A stretch of DNA of 64,000 nucleotides from Brettanomyces bruxellensis (lineage: Eukaryota; Ascomycota; Pichiomycetes; Pichiales; Pichiaceae). Of this stretch, positions 1 through 11,223 are shown piece after piece. Each line of letters begins with the position of its first letter. Position 1 is the stretch's first letter. The stretch covers positions 253,001 through 317,000 of the forward strand of contig NC_054690.1 in NCBI RefSeq assembly GCF_011074885.1, given 5' to 3'. A program made the position numbers and the translations under genes. The notes beneath the pieces are model-generated. The model made no database searches, had not been told where the DNA came from, and saw only the letters and a list, made by a program, of their open reading frames with translations.

Positions 1-687
1 TGCGAAAAAGATTCGCGTTTGCAGAAGGAAATCTAGCGGAGTAAAGGCAACCTCGTGAGTGAACGAAAAACTTTGAAAGAGGAAAAAGATACTGATGATG
101 AAAAGAAGAAAAAAATAAAATAAGAGAAGGGAAACGCGTTATTCCCTATAATGAGAGCGTGAAATGGAAAAAGAGCGAGCGTGTTCCTGTTTTCATGAAA
201 ATGTAATATGGTACTATACATCAGATTATGTAGTATTTCACAGGTCAAACAACTCAGAACACCAGAAGAAGCGAGTGTACGCACATAAGATCTGATAAAC
301 GAAATATTTGTTTTATATTATAGAAAGTACAATGTTTATGGGTTATAAGTACTGGTTGTATATACCGAACAACTAACCAAATTTTTTACCCTGTGCCTGT
401 CAGGCCCGACCCGGACCAACGTTGTTTTACTTCATTAAATTTTTTTTTTTTTTTTTTCTACTGCGACTCCAGCCGATACGGTAGCCTGAAAAACAATTGA
501 GCCAAGATAAGTGAAAAATTCAGGAGTCTCCACACTATTTAATAATACTTGTAATGGATCCAGATTTTCACATATTCTTGGATTCAACGTGTGTTTCTGC
601 ATCATACACCTGACCGCTTTTTCTTATTACCACTGAATTTATTCTTTCTTTTTCCGATCTAAGAGTATTCAAGTTGCCTTGGCTAAA
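1..687. other. Spacer without recognisable gene
   Basis: No convincing reading frame is present; the longest small ORFs are low-complexity translations of T- or A-rich DNA. An uninterrupted T run lies near 440-457. The last part is probably the 3' flank of the minus-strand cell-wall-type gene that ends at 688. Nothing else is recognisable. Confidence 0.5.
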
Positions 688-1546
688 TCAGCTCCGTGTT
701 AGAGTAACAGTAGCAACAACCGAGGTGAGAGTCATCGTAGTGTAAGGGGTATCATCATCGTATGACTCTGTTTCGTCATCCTCTGCATAGTAGACGATAC
801 ACACACCATTACCTGCCGTTTCTGTATAGTAAGGAGTGTACGAAACACTGTCTTCAGAATCGGAACTCGAAGGGAAGGAGTAGCTGACAGAAGCAGTCAC
901 TTTCTGCACACCCGAGCTGCTCACAGGTGATGAAGTTATTGTAGAAGATGCGGAACTTGAAGTTGTGGACTGTGTGGACTGTGTGGATTGTGTGCTCGAC
1001 GTGGAGAATGCGGAGGATGTAGAATTTTCAGCAACGGTTGAGGCTGGAATCGAGCTTCCAAAGTCACTACCTGTACTGCTGTAATCGTAACTTTCCGTCT
1101 CTTCGGGACTGCTGTTTTCACTACTGGTTGCAGTTGCCTCTGAACTTGCTTCTGCTGGGTCGGTTGCAATTACAGCAGATTGTGTTGTTGTCGACTTTGC
1201 AACCGAAGAAACAGTGGTGATCTCACCATTTTGTAGCGTCTTTGTGGAGTAGTAAGTCTTTCGTCACAACATAGGTGGTGGCAGGTCTGATTGTCGAAGT
1301 ATAGACGACTTCAAGATATGTGCCATACTTGCCATCAACTGAAGTGGTCACGGTTTTATACCATGCACCAGCTGGCATGTCTGCAGTATCAATGTCTCTT
1401 CTTCCCAATCTGACTGCTTTACCTTCATCATTCCGGTAGTACATACCATCCAATTTATCTTCTTCATACCCATTCGGCTCAACTGGAGCTGCAAACACTT
1501 CGGCTAGAAGTGCCGAGCCCAAGAGAATGATGTTACTGAACTTCAT
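688..1546 (-). CDS. Secreted Ser/Thr-rich cell-wall-type protein, reading frame broken by a +1 shift
   Basis: The ATG at 1546 opens a signal peptide (MKFSNIILLGSALLAEVFAA), followed by a propeptide-like stretch ending in the possible Kex2 site LGRR (residues 47-50). The frame continues to TYVVTK (about residue 96) and then stops at 1223. The next frame is open from 1263 down to the stop at 688. It encodes YYSTKTL, then a Ser/Thr/Gln-rich stalk with three STQ units and a C-terminal module with CIVYYAEDD and TLTSVVATVTL. Read across with one extra base skipped, the product would be about 285 residues. The Ser/Thr content suggests heavy O-mannosylation and a wall or secreted location; there is no hydrophobic GPI tail. 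I do not recognise the family. An in-frame ATG at 1675 would put 43 non-signal residues in front, so 1546 is preferred. The shift could be a real mutation, a sequencing error or, less likely, programmed. Confidence 0.6.
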
Positions 1547-4500
1547 TTTGTTATCAAAGATTATTGTCGTTGTCGGTGAAAGCAATTGCAAAAAATTATC
1601 GCTATATTTATGTACTTTAATGTGATCGTTGATAATCTTGTAGTAGTCTAACAGTTGGTTTGAGTCCTGGTTCAAGCAAAAGAATGAATGACTGTTTGAA
1701 TACTAATGTGACTTTGATTATAACTTGTTTGTTAAGGAAAATGAATGACTGATGTTGACGATAGCCGAAAAGGCCCTTTCAAGTCCCTTACTTCTGTTCT
1801 TTTCTTTCCTTGGGAAAAAAGTAATTTTGAGACATTATATATACGTCCCGGCCACCATCAAACTTAGTGGCAGTTAAAGTTGGCTGGCTTTTCCAAATTC
1901 CCTTTTCGAGAAAACAGGTGTTTCACTCTGGCCCCAATACAAGGGAATTAAAGGTAAAATAATATATTTTAAAACCTTTTTTCACATTGCTTCTTTATTT
2001 CGGCCACTCACACAGGATTCTACTGCAAGACATTTCTAAATTCAGAGCCTAATTTCTTTGTCGCGCATCATCGCGAAAACTTTCTCTGTGGATTTCCCTG
2101 AAATATCTGAAATGGCTGGTATCACAAAATTCCAAATGCATTAGAATTTGCTAACTAACAATTTCGGAAACCATACAAACTGAATTTGGCCCATATTTGT
2201 CACTGTTTCGCTTTATTCATCATGAATATTCCTTAATCTGCAAATTCCATATCCATTTCAGGGCGGTAAGAAGGCAAAAAAAATTTTGCAAGGTCACTTT
2301 AGCGATGTGACAATTTTATGAGTAGGTTAGTCTGTCGTTTGCTCAAAGTTTACCATATATCTTTCCTAAACACATTTAACGCTATCCTTATCATAATGCA
2401 AATAATTTATGGCCACATTTCCAAAATGAGTACCACAGAAGCTTTTATACTGCCGTTCAAATGTATAGATATGTCAGTCCCAGGGAAAGCGAAAGACCAA
2501 AAAAAAAAAAAAAAAAAAAAATCGCGGCTGGTATGTAAAAACTTCCAAAAAGAGAAACTATCCTAGATTTTTTGGTATCAGCCATAACCCAACGACCTTC
2601 ACTATTAATGAACAAAGTATGAAAACGGGGCCATGAGTTTATGACTTGCGCTTTTGTACATCTGTCAACACATAGCTAGCACTACTGATCTTATTAAATG
2701 TGCAATTGTGGTAAGTACTTTTGCATATCTTACATTTGTGTGGATTTAGTGTCTACAGTACTGGACTCTAACCTTTACAAGATAATCTTCTAGACTGGTT
2801 TATGAAATGCAGACATATTTGCCCGAAACAATACAGATATCTGTGCCATATATGTTAACCACTGTCCTTGTTATTTGTACATAAATATAATAATTGGGAA
2901 GATCGCAAATCATATGTCGGATTCTCTTTTTGACTAGACAGACCTTTAGGATCTGTTACGAGTACATCAAATAGGTATTTATGATCAACAGAGCTTGCGG
3001 AGAAATATAAACTTCTATATTCACATATCTTGCTCTGGCCCCTCTCTCTACTGGTGGTCTTGATTTCAAATATACAGTACTGTAAACATCTGATTCAAGG
3101 AGTGTAAAGATGTTTAGGGATAATAAGTAGCCTCTTATTCCACGTTTGTGGATTTAGTTTGCCGTATTTTTTTGAGCCCGGTTCAATTGAAACAAAAATT
3201 AATTCGGAAATTACTCGGGTGGTTTTATTTACGGAAGTATAGAATGTACATTCAGTAGCTGAGGATCAATCGGTCACCTGTCATCACTCAGGCTTATACT
3301 TACTCTCTTATGTTGGTGTTGTTCTGTGATCTAGAGTGTCAAGAGAATAAAGTATACAAATATCGGTCGATCCTAAATATCATACTCCATGTATTTCGTC
3401 ACGGCCCTAGTGTTACAAATTAAGAAATAATTAGAGATGCGAAAATGCTGCACTTGCTTTCAAGCAATTTAGCGCCCCAAAAAAAATAAAAATAAAAAAT
3501 AAATAATGCCAAGTATCACATACATAATCGACATTGAACGCCGTAAAAGTGACACATTTACGTAATATGTGACAAAGTTCATACACATTTATTATTGATA
3601 AGCTCGAGAGTCATGTTGAATGTTGCGGAAAGTGAACGCATGCACTTCTTCCTCGTTTATCGTAACTGTCACACAAAGTGAAATGAATGTCGGACTTCGA
3701 AATTATGAAGCAGCAATTGAAGACGGAAAAAATCCAACAAAAAATATTGTATTCGAGCGAATTGCCGAGCAGTGCCAAAAGCAACTGAAATCAACACCGA
3801 TAACGCAGTGAAGTTGAATTTCACATTTCGGAAGAGACAACAGAAAAAGTCCGAAACGGAATATCCATAGGGGTTGGAAGAAGAGATAAAGAGCAGATTA
3901 TCAAAAGCAATGACATGCAGATGATCTTATTGTTATTATGACTAAAAATACGGGGCCAAAATGATATGTTAGATTAGGCATAGGAAAATGTGACATCAAT
4001 TTCAGGATCTGCATTATAGGGGAACGAGGATTTGTGAAACCACAATTTGTATCAGGAAAACGTTGTTCCGACTTAAATTTGTGGGGTAATGATTCACGAA
4101 ATGTATTCCGATATATTCCTAAAAGAGCTGAATGGTAAATTATTTGCGCTTTTCATATTCTAATAATGTTATAAATGAACATGTTTATGACCTACTGCTT
4201 GGTCATAGTACAGGTATTTAATTTAATAGCTCATGTTGAGTTATGAGTGACGAAGTCGACGCGAGCGAAGAGCAAAAAAAAATAAATGCGATAAAATAAG
4301 AGAAAAATATAATAAAGAGGATAAATAAAATGTCGATATGAATTCTTATAGCAAAAGGAATAAAAATAAACATAATGCAATCCTGGAGATGAACAGGCAA
4401 TGCGCGTGTATCCAAAAAAATACAATATTCTTGCATGAATAAAGCAATAAAACCTGGAGAAATCACGTTAACAATGTAATGCCCTCATCCAATACCCGGA

Positions 4501-5973
4501 ATGGTCGGCTTAGCCCAAATGGCCGCTAACAAAAAAAAAAAAAAAAAGGTGGATTGGAAAAAAGGCAAAGCAAATACAGAAGAAAGTGAAAAAGCATGGA
4601 TTAGTAATAAGTCTAGTTTAGGTGAAGTACAAGTTGAAGTAGTGAACGGAGCAGGGAATACTAGCAACAGGAAATCTCGGAGTATAATTCCAGACGTGTG
4701 AGCCCTTTTCGGCAATGCAGAAATTAAAAATGAAAGGATGACTTGATCCGTAGGTATGACGACTTCGTTTTCCCATGTATCAAATTAGTCCCTTGAAATT
4801 CGCGGTTCACTACTTCTTCGTTTCCCCGCCTTTCCCAAACAAATAGATTTGGAGTGAATTGTTTCGTGATTAAAACAACACAAAACAAACAATGTGGCTG
4901 TTCTTCTCGGGAAGAAAAAAAAGTCAAACTGCAAAGTGGCTCGAGCATACTTGTTTCTGGTAGTTTCTAGGAAGCGATGAAAGAAAAAAACTCGGAACAC
5001 GGATGGAAAGCTGTAGGAGAAAAAAAAAATTGCAATTTCCCTAACTGAGAAAAAGTAGAGTGATAGATAATGCGGCAGCACCAGAAATCAACAATGATCA
5101 CGAACAGAAAAGTATATTTTGTTTTTGTTGAGGGAAAGACAAAGAAATTTCCAAGGGAATAATATGATCAGGCAATTTTGCATAATAAGTATTGGGGTTC
5201 GAATAATCTCAACCTAGTTATTTTGTAGTACTTCCGATTGTTGGAAACTTAGCCGATTCATGAAAAATAAAGAGAAAGGGATAAAACAAAAAAGAGGGGC
5301 GCCCTAATCTACTGTTTTTTTTTTTCTTTAACTTTATTGCTGCTTTTTTAACCATTCCATTTTACGCTCCCCTTTCGTCCTAGTAAGTGGACTTCATATA
5401 TATCTGATACGTATTCCGGCGTGTAATTTGGATGCTTTGATATTTTTTTGTTCGACTTGTTCCTTTCTAAGCTTTTACTTGTAAATCTTCTAATCTACGT
5501 CCTACTCTGTTATACCTCTTATTGCTATCTTGCTAGATACATAAAGGAGCCGTCTGGTTGTGGATTGCATTCTCCTGCTAGAAAAGGAGCAAGATAAATA
5601 AAAGAGAGAAAAAAAACAACTTTATTTTATCGCCAGTATCTTTTATCTATTAAGAAACTGTGCCGACAGAATTTAAAATTTGCAGTGCCCCTTTTTATAA
5701 ATTAGGGACCACCTTTATAACAACAGTGGTGAAGCGAACAAAGCGTTGGTAGGAGCTTTTTTACCGCTCTTCCTTTATCCGCAAAGATAGATAAAGGCTC
5801 TGTTCGTTTGGATTGTTGTTGTTGTTGTTGATAACACGAAATTCCTAAGGTACAGTCTATAGATCAACCACCCAAATTTTTGCTGTTTGTCCATTTGCTT
5901 GTCATCAATTTACTTTACAAAGGTGCCTGATTTTCATTTTTACATTTAGCCCCGCACTTATACATATATCATC
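1547..5973. other. 4.4-kb stretch without a recognisable gene
   Basis: The first few hundred bases are presumably the promoter of the minus-strand wall gene, with a TATATA-type element near 1836-1843. The last few hundred are the leader of the PP1-subunit gene, including a GTT trinucleotide run near 5813-5830. Between them are only short ORFs (up to about 80 codons) without recognisable motifs, AT-rich unique sequence and homopolymers (a long A run near 2500-2521). A short ORF at 3620-3811 has ordinary amino-acid composition but no recognisable family. No tRNA, intact transposon or tandem array was seen. Confidence 0.5.
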
Positions 5974-7890
5974 ATGCCATACCTAGGTCCAAGATCGTTC
6001 GAAACAGCACCTCTAACCGCATCAAATTTATCTTGCTTGAATAGTGAGCTGGGACAAAGGGTTAATGCCCCATCATCCTCTGAAGTTACGGCGAAGAGTA
6101 CAGGTGTTCCCTTAGTTTGTTCCAAAGTGCCTGATGAAATAATCAGTAAGGAGATGAAGGGCAGCAGCTCAACGTCCAATCAGAGCTCGGAGTTCGATTC
6201 CATACAATCGTCCACGTCACGTGATTCATCGTCACGATCTGCGGATGACGAACTTATTGTTTCCACACCTCTGTCTTCTGTCTCCAGCACTGGCTCAAGT
6301 AGCAGCTTGCATACTTTTGATGTTCCAGTCAACCTCCCAAGCAGAGAATCGACTATTTCTCAGGGAGACAATCAGACGATTGTTGGCGATGACGAAAATA
6401 AGACCATCGTGTCAGAAAAGCCGACCGATCTCAATCTCAACAACCCTGCCTTACACTTCTCCATGATGGCTTCGAAGCCAACAAATCATTCTTCCTCCTC
6501 ATCTTCTAACTTGCAGAGACAGTCTCTTGGAACTCCATTAAAGAGAATTGCCAAGTCATTTGTCGACAATACCTCTTCAACCAAGCCTCACATACAGAGG
6601 CCAAGGCTTCTCAGAAAGAAGTCTGGTGAGCCTATCAAGTCATCGCTCAAGCTTCCATCCTTGGTCAGATCTGAGTCGATGCCAAATTCGAAATCCGTTC
6701 GGTTTGCACCACAGTTGGCAGACGTGAAGTTCTTCTTCAGAACAGAAAAGCCGGCCGCCGTGTCCAAAGAGACCTCAACTGTGCACCATGTGCACTCAAA
6801 AAAGCCGGTTTGGGACTTTGGAATGTCTTCTGGTTCTTCTGATGAAGAAGAAGAAGATAATGACTCTTTGCTTGGCAATGAAGAGTGTTGGGAACTCGTG
6901 TCAAACGACTCTGCCCCATCCAAGATGGACGTCAACTTTGCCAGATTTTCGACCGGCCGGCCCGTCGTTTTGGAGTCGGTGAAACTGAATTGTTCGAGAA
7001 CGTCGTTGATCGGCTTTGTGTATGTCAAAAATGTGGCGTACCAGAAGAAGATCGTTATACGGTTGACCACAGATGACTGGAAAAGCTACATGGAGGTGGA
7101 TAGCGCGAACTACATTTCGTCCAATCACATCTTCAAGTACTCGGACACATCCTCAAGTTATGACAAGTTCTCATTTATCCTCAAGCTTGACTCTATATGC
7201 AGCAACAAGCCTCTGGTGTGTGTCAAGTACTGCGTTCAGTACATATCCGGTGGTCACGTATACTGGGATAGCAACCATGGCCGGAATTTCAGTCTTATGC
7301 TAAAGAGAGCTGGTTCGACTACCGGAGTAAGAGTTTCTGGTCATCATTCCTCATCTCGTACATCGTTCAGTTCGGTCGAGCGGTCGCTGTTTGCTCCAGA
7401 TGATGTTGGATTTAAGCTCAAGAAGAACGATAACTTCAATGAGTCGTTCAACTCCTCTGAGAAGTTCGAGTTCCAGCCAAAGAAGGCCAAGAACTATCTT
7501 CTGAAGAAGATCCAGTCCGAATCATGCATATCATCTCTGGCTACACATCATCTATCTGTTGCTTCGTTGAACGCAGCACGCATTCCAAGGTCTGCCAGAC
7601 CTGCATCTGCCATTCGGTCTGAATTTGCTCCTAGTATTCATTATAGAAAGGCCTTCATGAGTGCAAGAAAGCCATCATTTGCTCCACAAAGACCCAGACC
7701 CGTTGCTTTTGGCACAGTGAACGATTTCAATGATTACAATCAGATCGTCAAAAACTTCTGCTTCTGTGGTTCTGATACAAATCCTGCAGGCTCTTCTTAC
7801 AACTCCCCAAGCCATATGAATTATGCAGCAGCAGCTGCTGCTGGTGGCCGTAGCCTAAATAATGACTTTTCTTCATTATGCTTGAGCTAA
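5974..7890 (+). CDS. Protein phosphatase 1 glycogen-targeting regulatory subunit (Gac1/Pig1/Pig2/Gip2 family)
   Basis: This 638-residue protein should tether the Glc7-type PP1 catalytic subunit to glycogen or related substrates and so promote glycogen synthase dephosphorylation. A Ser-rich N-terminal half leads to a PP1-docking RVxF-type motif, KSVRF (residues 240-244). A CBM21 carbohydrate-binding domain follows at about residues 328-441, running from RPVVLESVKLNCSR through VYVKNVAYQKKIVIR and DDWKSY to YWDSNHGRNF, which matches the family's WDNN-type sugar-binding motif. The C-terminal 200 residues are Ser-rich and low-complexity with a short Ala run. Yeasts usually carry two to four paralogues; the sequence does not show which one this is. 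The ATG at 5974 is the first in a long open frame. Confidence 0.85.
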   Translation: MPYLGPRSFETAPLTASNLSCLNSELGQRVNAPSSSEVTAKSTGVPLVCSKVPDEIISKEMKGSSSTSNQSSEFDSIQSSTSRDSSSRSADDELIVSTPLSSVSSTGSSSSLHTFDVPVNLPSRESTISQGDNQTIVGDDENKTIVSEKPTDLNLNNPALHFSMMASKPTNHSSSSSSNLQRQSLGTPLKRIAKSFVDNTSSTKPHIQRPRLLRKKSGEPIKSSLKLPSLVRSESMPNSKSVRFAPQLADVKFFFRTEKPAAVSKETSTVHHVHSKKPVWDFGMSSGSSDEEEEDNDSLLGNEECWELVSNDSAPSKMDVNFARFSTGRPVVLESVKLNCSRTSLIGFVYVKNVAYQKKIVIRLTTDDWKSYMEVDSANYISSNHIFKYSDTSSSYDKFSFILKLDSICSNKPLVCVKYCVQYISGGHVYWDSNHGRNFSLMLKRAGSTTGVRVSGHHSSSRTSFSSVERSLFAPDDVGFKLKKNDNFNESFNSSEKFEFQPKKAKNYLLKKIQSESCISSLATHHLSVASLNAARIPRSARPASAIRSEFAPSIHYRKAFMSARKPSFAPQRPRPVAFGTVNDFNDYNQIVKNFCFCGSDTNPAGSSYNSPSHMNYAAAAAAGGRSLNNDFSSLCLS

Positions 7891-8754
7891 GTGAAGTACA
7901 CGAAAGTCATCTTTGTCCGTTGTTATTATGATATGCCACTCTTCCTGATTATTACATTCCGGCTATCGCCGGTAGTGCCATTGTTTGCGCTAATTATTCG
8001 TTGGCTATGTCTTTTATTTTTTATTTCTAGCGCACGCTGATACAGCATGTTTTATTTTATTCGATCCTATCCGGATCACACATCTTATTATCTCAATCTC
8101 TTCTTTGTTATTCCAAATGAGTCTAGAGTGGAAAAAAGAAGCTATTTGCATTTCTTGCACATGAACCAACCAGCCGTTTTTTTTTATTGTTATCGCTGAT
8201 ATGCTTTTTACTTGGTGGTTGCATATGTTCATTGTATTCTTGTTACGGGCTATTTCATCGCATTGCACACGTTGTTGCTATATATTCGCTGGCTATGTAT
8301 TTTCTTTTCGCCTTAATTGATATTACTAGGATTTCCTTAAGTTTTACGTAAATGTAGGAATATCACTTCTGTTATGTTTTTTGTGCTTTATGGTTGGAGC
8401 CGATTTCCTTATCTGGATTTTGGTGATGTGCCTCCAGGCTGCAAGGCAGCAGATGAGATAGTAAAAAGAAGAAAAAAAAAAAGGTAAAAATGTTCCACCA
8501 TAATGTAGCAAAGAGGAACAGGAGGGATGCTGAGCGAATTTCAGATTTTTAGAGGTCTTTTTTTTGCTTAGAAAAAATGGAGGTGAGATAACAGAAAAGG
8601 AGAAATAAAAAAAAAAATGGAATAAAAACGTTGAGAATGAAAAGTTGAACTCTAGAAAAAACCATACCTGCAGGTATGCACAATACAAAGCGATAATTAT
8701 TCATAGATTTTGTTGAATTGAAATCACATTTGACTGAAGTACCAAACACACAAA
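7891..8754. other. Intergenic region between PP1 subunit and GLN4
   Basis: The proximal part is the 3' flank of the PP1-subunit gene and holds a small hairpin with 5-bp arms at 7959-7972. A near-identical segment of about 17 bases (core TGGCTATGT) occurs near 7997 and again near 8284. The distal part, with A and T runs at about 8465-8485 and 8600-8620, is the GLN4 promoter and leader. No gene is seen. Confidence 0.5.
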
Positions 8755-11223
8755 ATGGCAAGCGAAGAACCGATTTCCGAGGATAAGCTCGTGGAGCTTT
8801 TCTCCAAGGTTGGTTTTGATGATAAGAGAATCAAGGAGATTATGAGCAACAAAAAGATCTCACAATCATTGGGAGAACTTATTGAATTGACGGGAAGCAT
8901 TCAGAATGGTGAACAGCTTGACAAGTCAAAGGATGCTTTATTGCATAATGTGGCAAACATGCTTAAGGGAAAGCATTTCAAGCACATTGATACACTAGTC
9001 AAGTATATTGTGTCGGACAAGCTCACCACAAACTTGCAGATTAAAGAGGCATTCAAGTACATAAAGGCACATCAGGACCAAGATGCAAAGGCTGTGTTTA
9101 ACGAGGCGGCGTTTGAGGAAGAGTCTGGTGTGGGAATAAACGTTTCTCCAGCTCAGGTTAAGGCAGAAATCGGCAAGTACTTTGAGGAAAACAAGGATGA
9201 AGTCATCGCTACCAGGTACAGAGCAGTGCCTAAGATCTTTGCACACGTCAAGGGAATCAAGGCGCTCAAATGGGCATCGCCCTCGCTCTTCAAGCCTACC
9301 ATTGATGCATTTTTGCTCGAGTATCTAGGACCAAAAGACGAGAGAGACACCCAGAAGCCCAAGAAAAGCGGCAAGAAGAAGCAGGCGAAGAATGCCAAGA
9401 AGGATTCCAAGCATGCAGAATCGGACTTGACCTCTGGAAAGTCACACAACATGTTTACAGAGGGATTTCTTGGGGATCTTCACAAGCCGGGAGAAGAGCC
9501 TCAAAAATGGTCAGATGTGATCCAGGCACACCGTGATTTCATCCAAGGTCACGTGTACACGCGATTTCCACCAGAGCCGAACGGATTCTTGCATATTGGC
9601 CACTCGAAGGCCATCATGGTGAATTTCGGATTTGCGAAGTACAACGATGGAAAATGTTATCTTCGTTTTGATGACACGAATCCAGAGGCAGAGGACCAGA
9701 TTTACTTCGATTCCATAAAGCGGTGCGTGAAATGGCTTGGATACAAGCCTTGGAAAATCACATATTCGTCAGATTACTTCGACAGGTTGTACGAGTTGGC
9801 CGAGCAGCTTATTAAGACTGGATACGGGTATGTGGACCACTCAACTCCGGAACAGGTGAAGGAGCAGCGAGGAATTAAAGCCGACGGAACGCCCGGCGGC
9901 AAGAGAACGGCCTCTCCATGGAGAGAGAGACCTGCAGAAGAATCGTTGGCAGATTTCAGGAAGATGAGAGATGGATTCTACAAACCGGGAGAGGCCACCT
10001 TGAGAATGAAGCAGGACTTGAACTCTCCTTCTCCCCAGATGTGGGATTTGGTGGCCTACCGAGTGCTCGACAAGCCACATCCAAGAACTGGCTCCAAGTG
10101 GAAAATATATCCAACTTACGACTTTACGCACTGCCTTGTCGATTCGTTTGAGAACATCACGCATTCCTTATGCACGACTGAGTTTATCATGAGCAGGAAG
10201 AGTTACGAGTGGCTTTGCGACGTTTTGCATGTGTACAGACCACCTCAGCGTGAATATGGACGGTTGAACATTACTGGAACAGTTCTGTCCAAGAGGAAGA
10301 TTGCCAAACTTGTCAAAGGCAAGTATGTGAGGTCGTGGGATGACCCTAGGCTCTACACTTTGGAGTCTTTGAGGAGAAGAGGAGTTCCTCCAGGGGCCAT
10401 TTTGACCTTTATCAACACGTTGGGTGTGACAACTTCCACCACCAACATTCAGGTGACTCGTTTTGAGAGTGCGGTCCGCGACTATTTGAACGACACCACT
10501 CCAAGGTTGATGATGATCGTCGATCCGTTGAAGGTTGTTTTGGACAACGTTCCGGACGACTTTGGCGAGACTGTTGAGCTCCCATACAAGCCAGGAAACA
10601 ATTCCATGGGTTCGCACACTTTGACTTTGACCAAAATCTTCTATATTGATGCATCCGACTACCGGGATGAGAAATCCAAGGGTTACTTCCGTTTGGCACC
10701 TGGCCAGCCGGTTGGTTTGATGAGGGTTCCACACAATATTGCAGTGAAGTCAGTTGAGAAAGACGAAAACACCGGAAAGCCGGCTTTGGTCCACGCCGAG
10801 TACATAGAGGAGGAGAATACGGGAAAGAAGTCGAAACCCAAGGCATACATCCAGTGGGTTCCGATTTCCGAGTCCCAGAACTCGCCTGTGAAAATATCAG
10901 AGGTCCGTGTTTACAACCAGCTTTTCAAGTCCGAGAATCCAGACTCCAACCCTGATGGATACCTTGCTGATCTCAACAAGGAGTCCGAGGAAGTTATTAG
11001 TGGTGCTTTGATCGAGCCTGCCTTTAGAGATATTGAGGCTAGGTCTCCTTTAAATATTCCATTCTCGGACCCTCGGTTCTCCATTAAGGAGGAAAAGGGC
11101 CCTGAAACAGTCCGTTTCCAGGCTGTCAGAGTTGGTTACTTCTGTGTTGATAAGGAGTCTTCTGATGAGAAGCTTGTTTTGAACAGAGTTGTCACTCTTA
11201 AGGAGGATTCTGCAAAGAACTGA
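8755..11223 (+). CDS. GLN4: Glutaminyl-tRNA synthetase, cytosolic
   Basis: This class Ic aminoacyl-tRNA synthetase charges tRNA-Gln with glutamine. The 822 residues comprise a yeast/eukaryote-specific N-terminal domain (about 1-190), a Lys-rich linker (about 203-225, rich in KKSGKKKQAK), the Rossmann catalytic core and a C-terminal anticodon-binding beta-barrel. The HIGH signature is intact at residues 280-283 within PPEPNGFLHIGHSKA, followed by LRFDDTNPEAED. The second signature appears as VLSKRK at about 510-515, the GlnRS variant of KMSKS. The start context is AAAATGGC. Length is close to the usual ~810. It is clearly cytosolic GlnRS and not GluRS, which has different sequence around HIGH and the anticodon barrel. 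Confidence 0.97.
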   Translation: MASEEPISEDKLVELFSKVGFDDKRIKEIMSNKKISQSLGELIELTGSIQNGEQLDKSKDALLHNVANMLKGKHFKHIDTLVKYIVSDKLTTNLQIKEAFKYIKAHQDQDAKAVFNEAAFEEESGVGINVSPAQVKAEIGKYFEENKDEVIATRYRAVPKIFAHVKGIKALKWASPSLFKPTIDAFLLEYLGPKDERDTQKPKKSGKKKQAKNAKKDSKHAESDLTSGKSHNMFTEGFLGDLHKPGEEPQKWSDVIQAHRDFIQGHVYTRFPPEPNGFLHIGHSKAIMVNFGFAKYNDGKCYLRFDDTNPEAEDQIYFDSIKRCVKWLGYKPWKITYSSDYFDRLYELAEQLIKTGYGYVDHSTPEQVKEQRGIKADGTPGGKRTASPWRERPAEESLADFRKMRDGFYKPGEATLRMKQDLNSPSPQMWDLVAYRVLDKPHPRTGSKWKIYPTYDFTHCLVDSFENITHSLCTTEFIMSRKSYEWLCDVLHVYRPPQREYGRLNITGTVLSKRKIAKLVKGKYVRSWDDPRLYTLESLRRRGVPPGAILTFINTLGVTTSTTNIQVTRFESAVRDYLNDTTPRLMMIVDPLKVVLDNVPDDFGETVELPYKPGNNSMGSHTLTLTKIFYIDASDYRDEKSKGYFRLAPGQPVGLMRVPHNIAVKSVEKDENTGKPALVHAEYIEEENTGKKSKPKAYIQWVPISESQNSPVKISEVRVYNQLFKSENPDSNPDGYLADLNKESEEVISGALIEPAFRDIEARSPLNIPFSDPRFSIKEEKGPETVRFQAVRVGYFCVDKESSDEKLVLNRVVTLKEDSAKN

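Noticed and set aside
5185..5215. tRNA gene suggested by GGGGTTCGAATAA
   Set aside because: The B-box-like word lacks the CC end, and no A box, cloverleaf or terminator fits around it. A similar GGTTCGAA at 32692 also fails.
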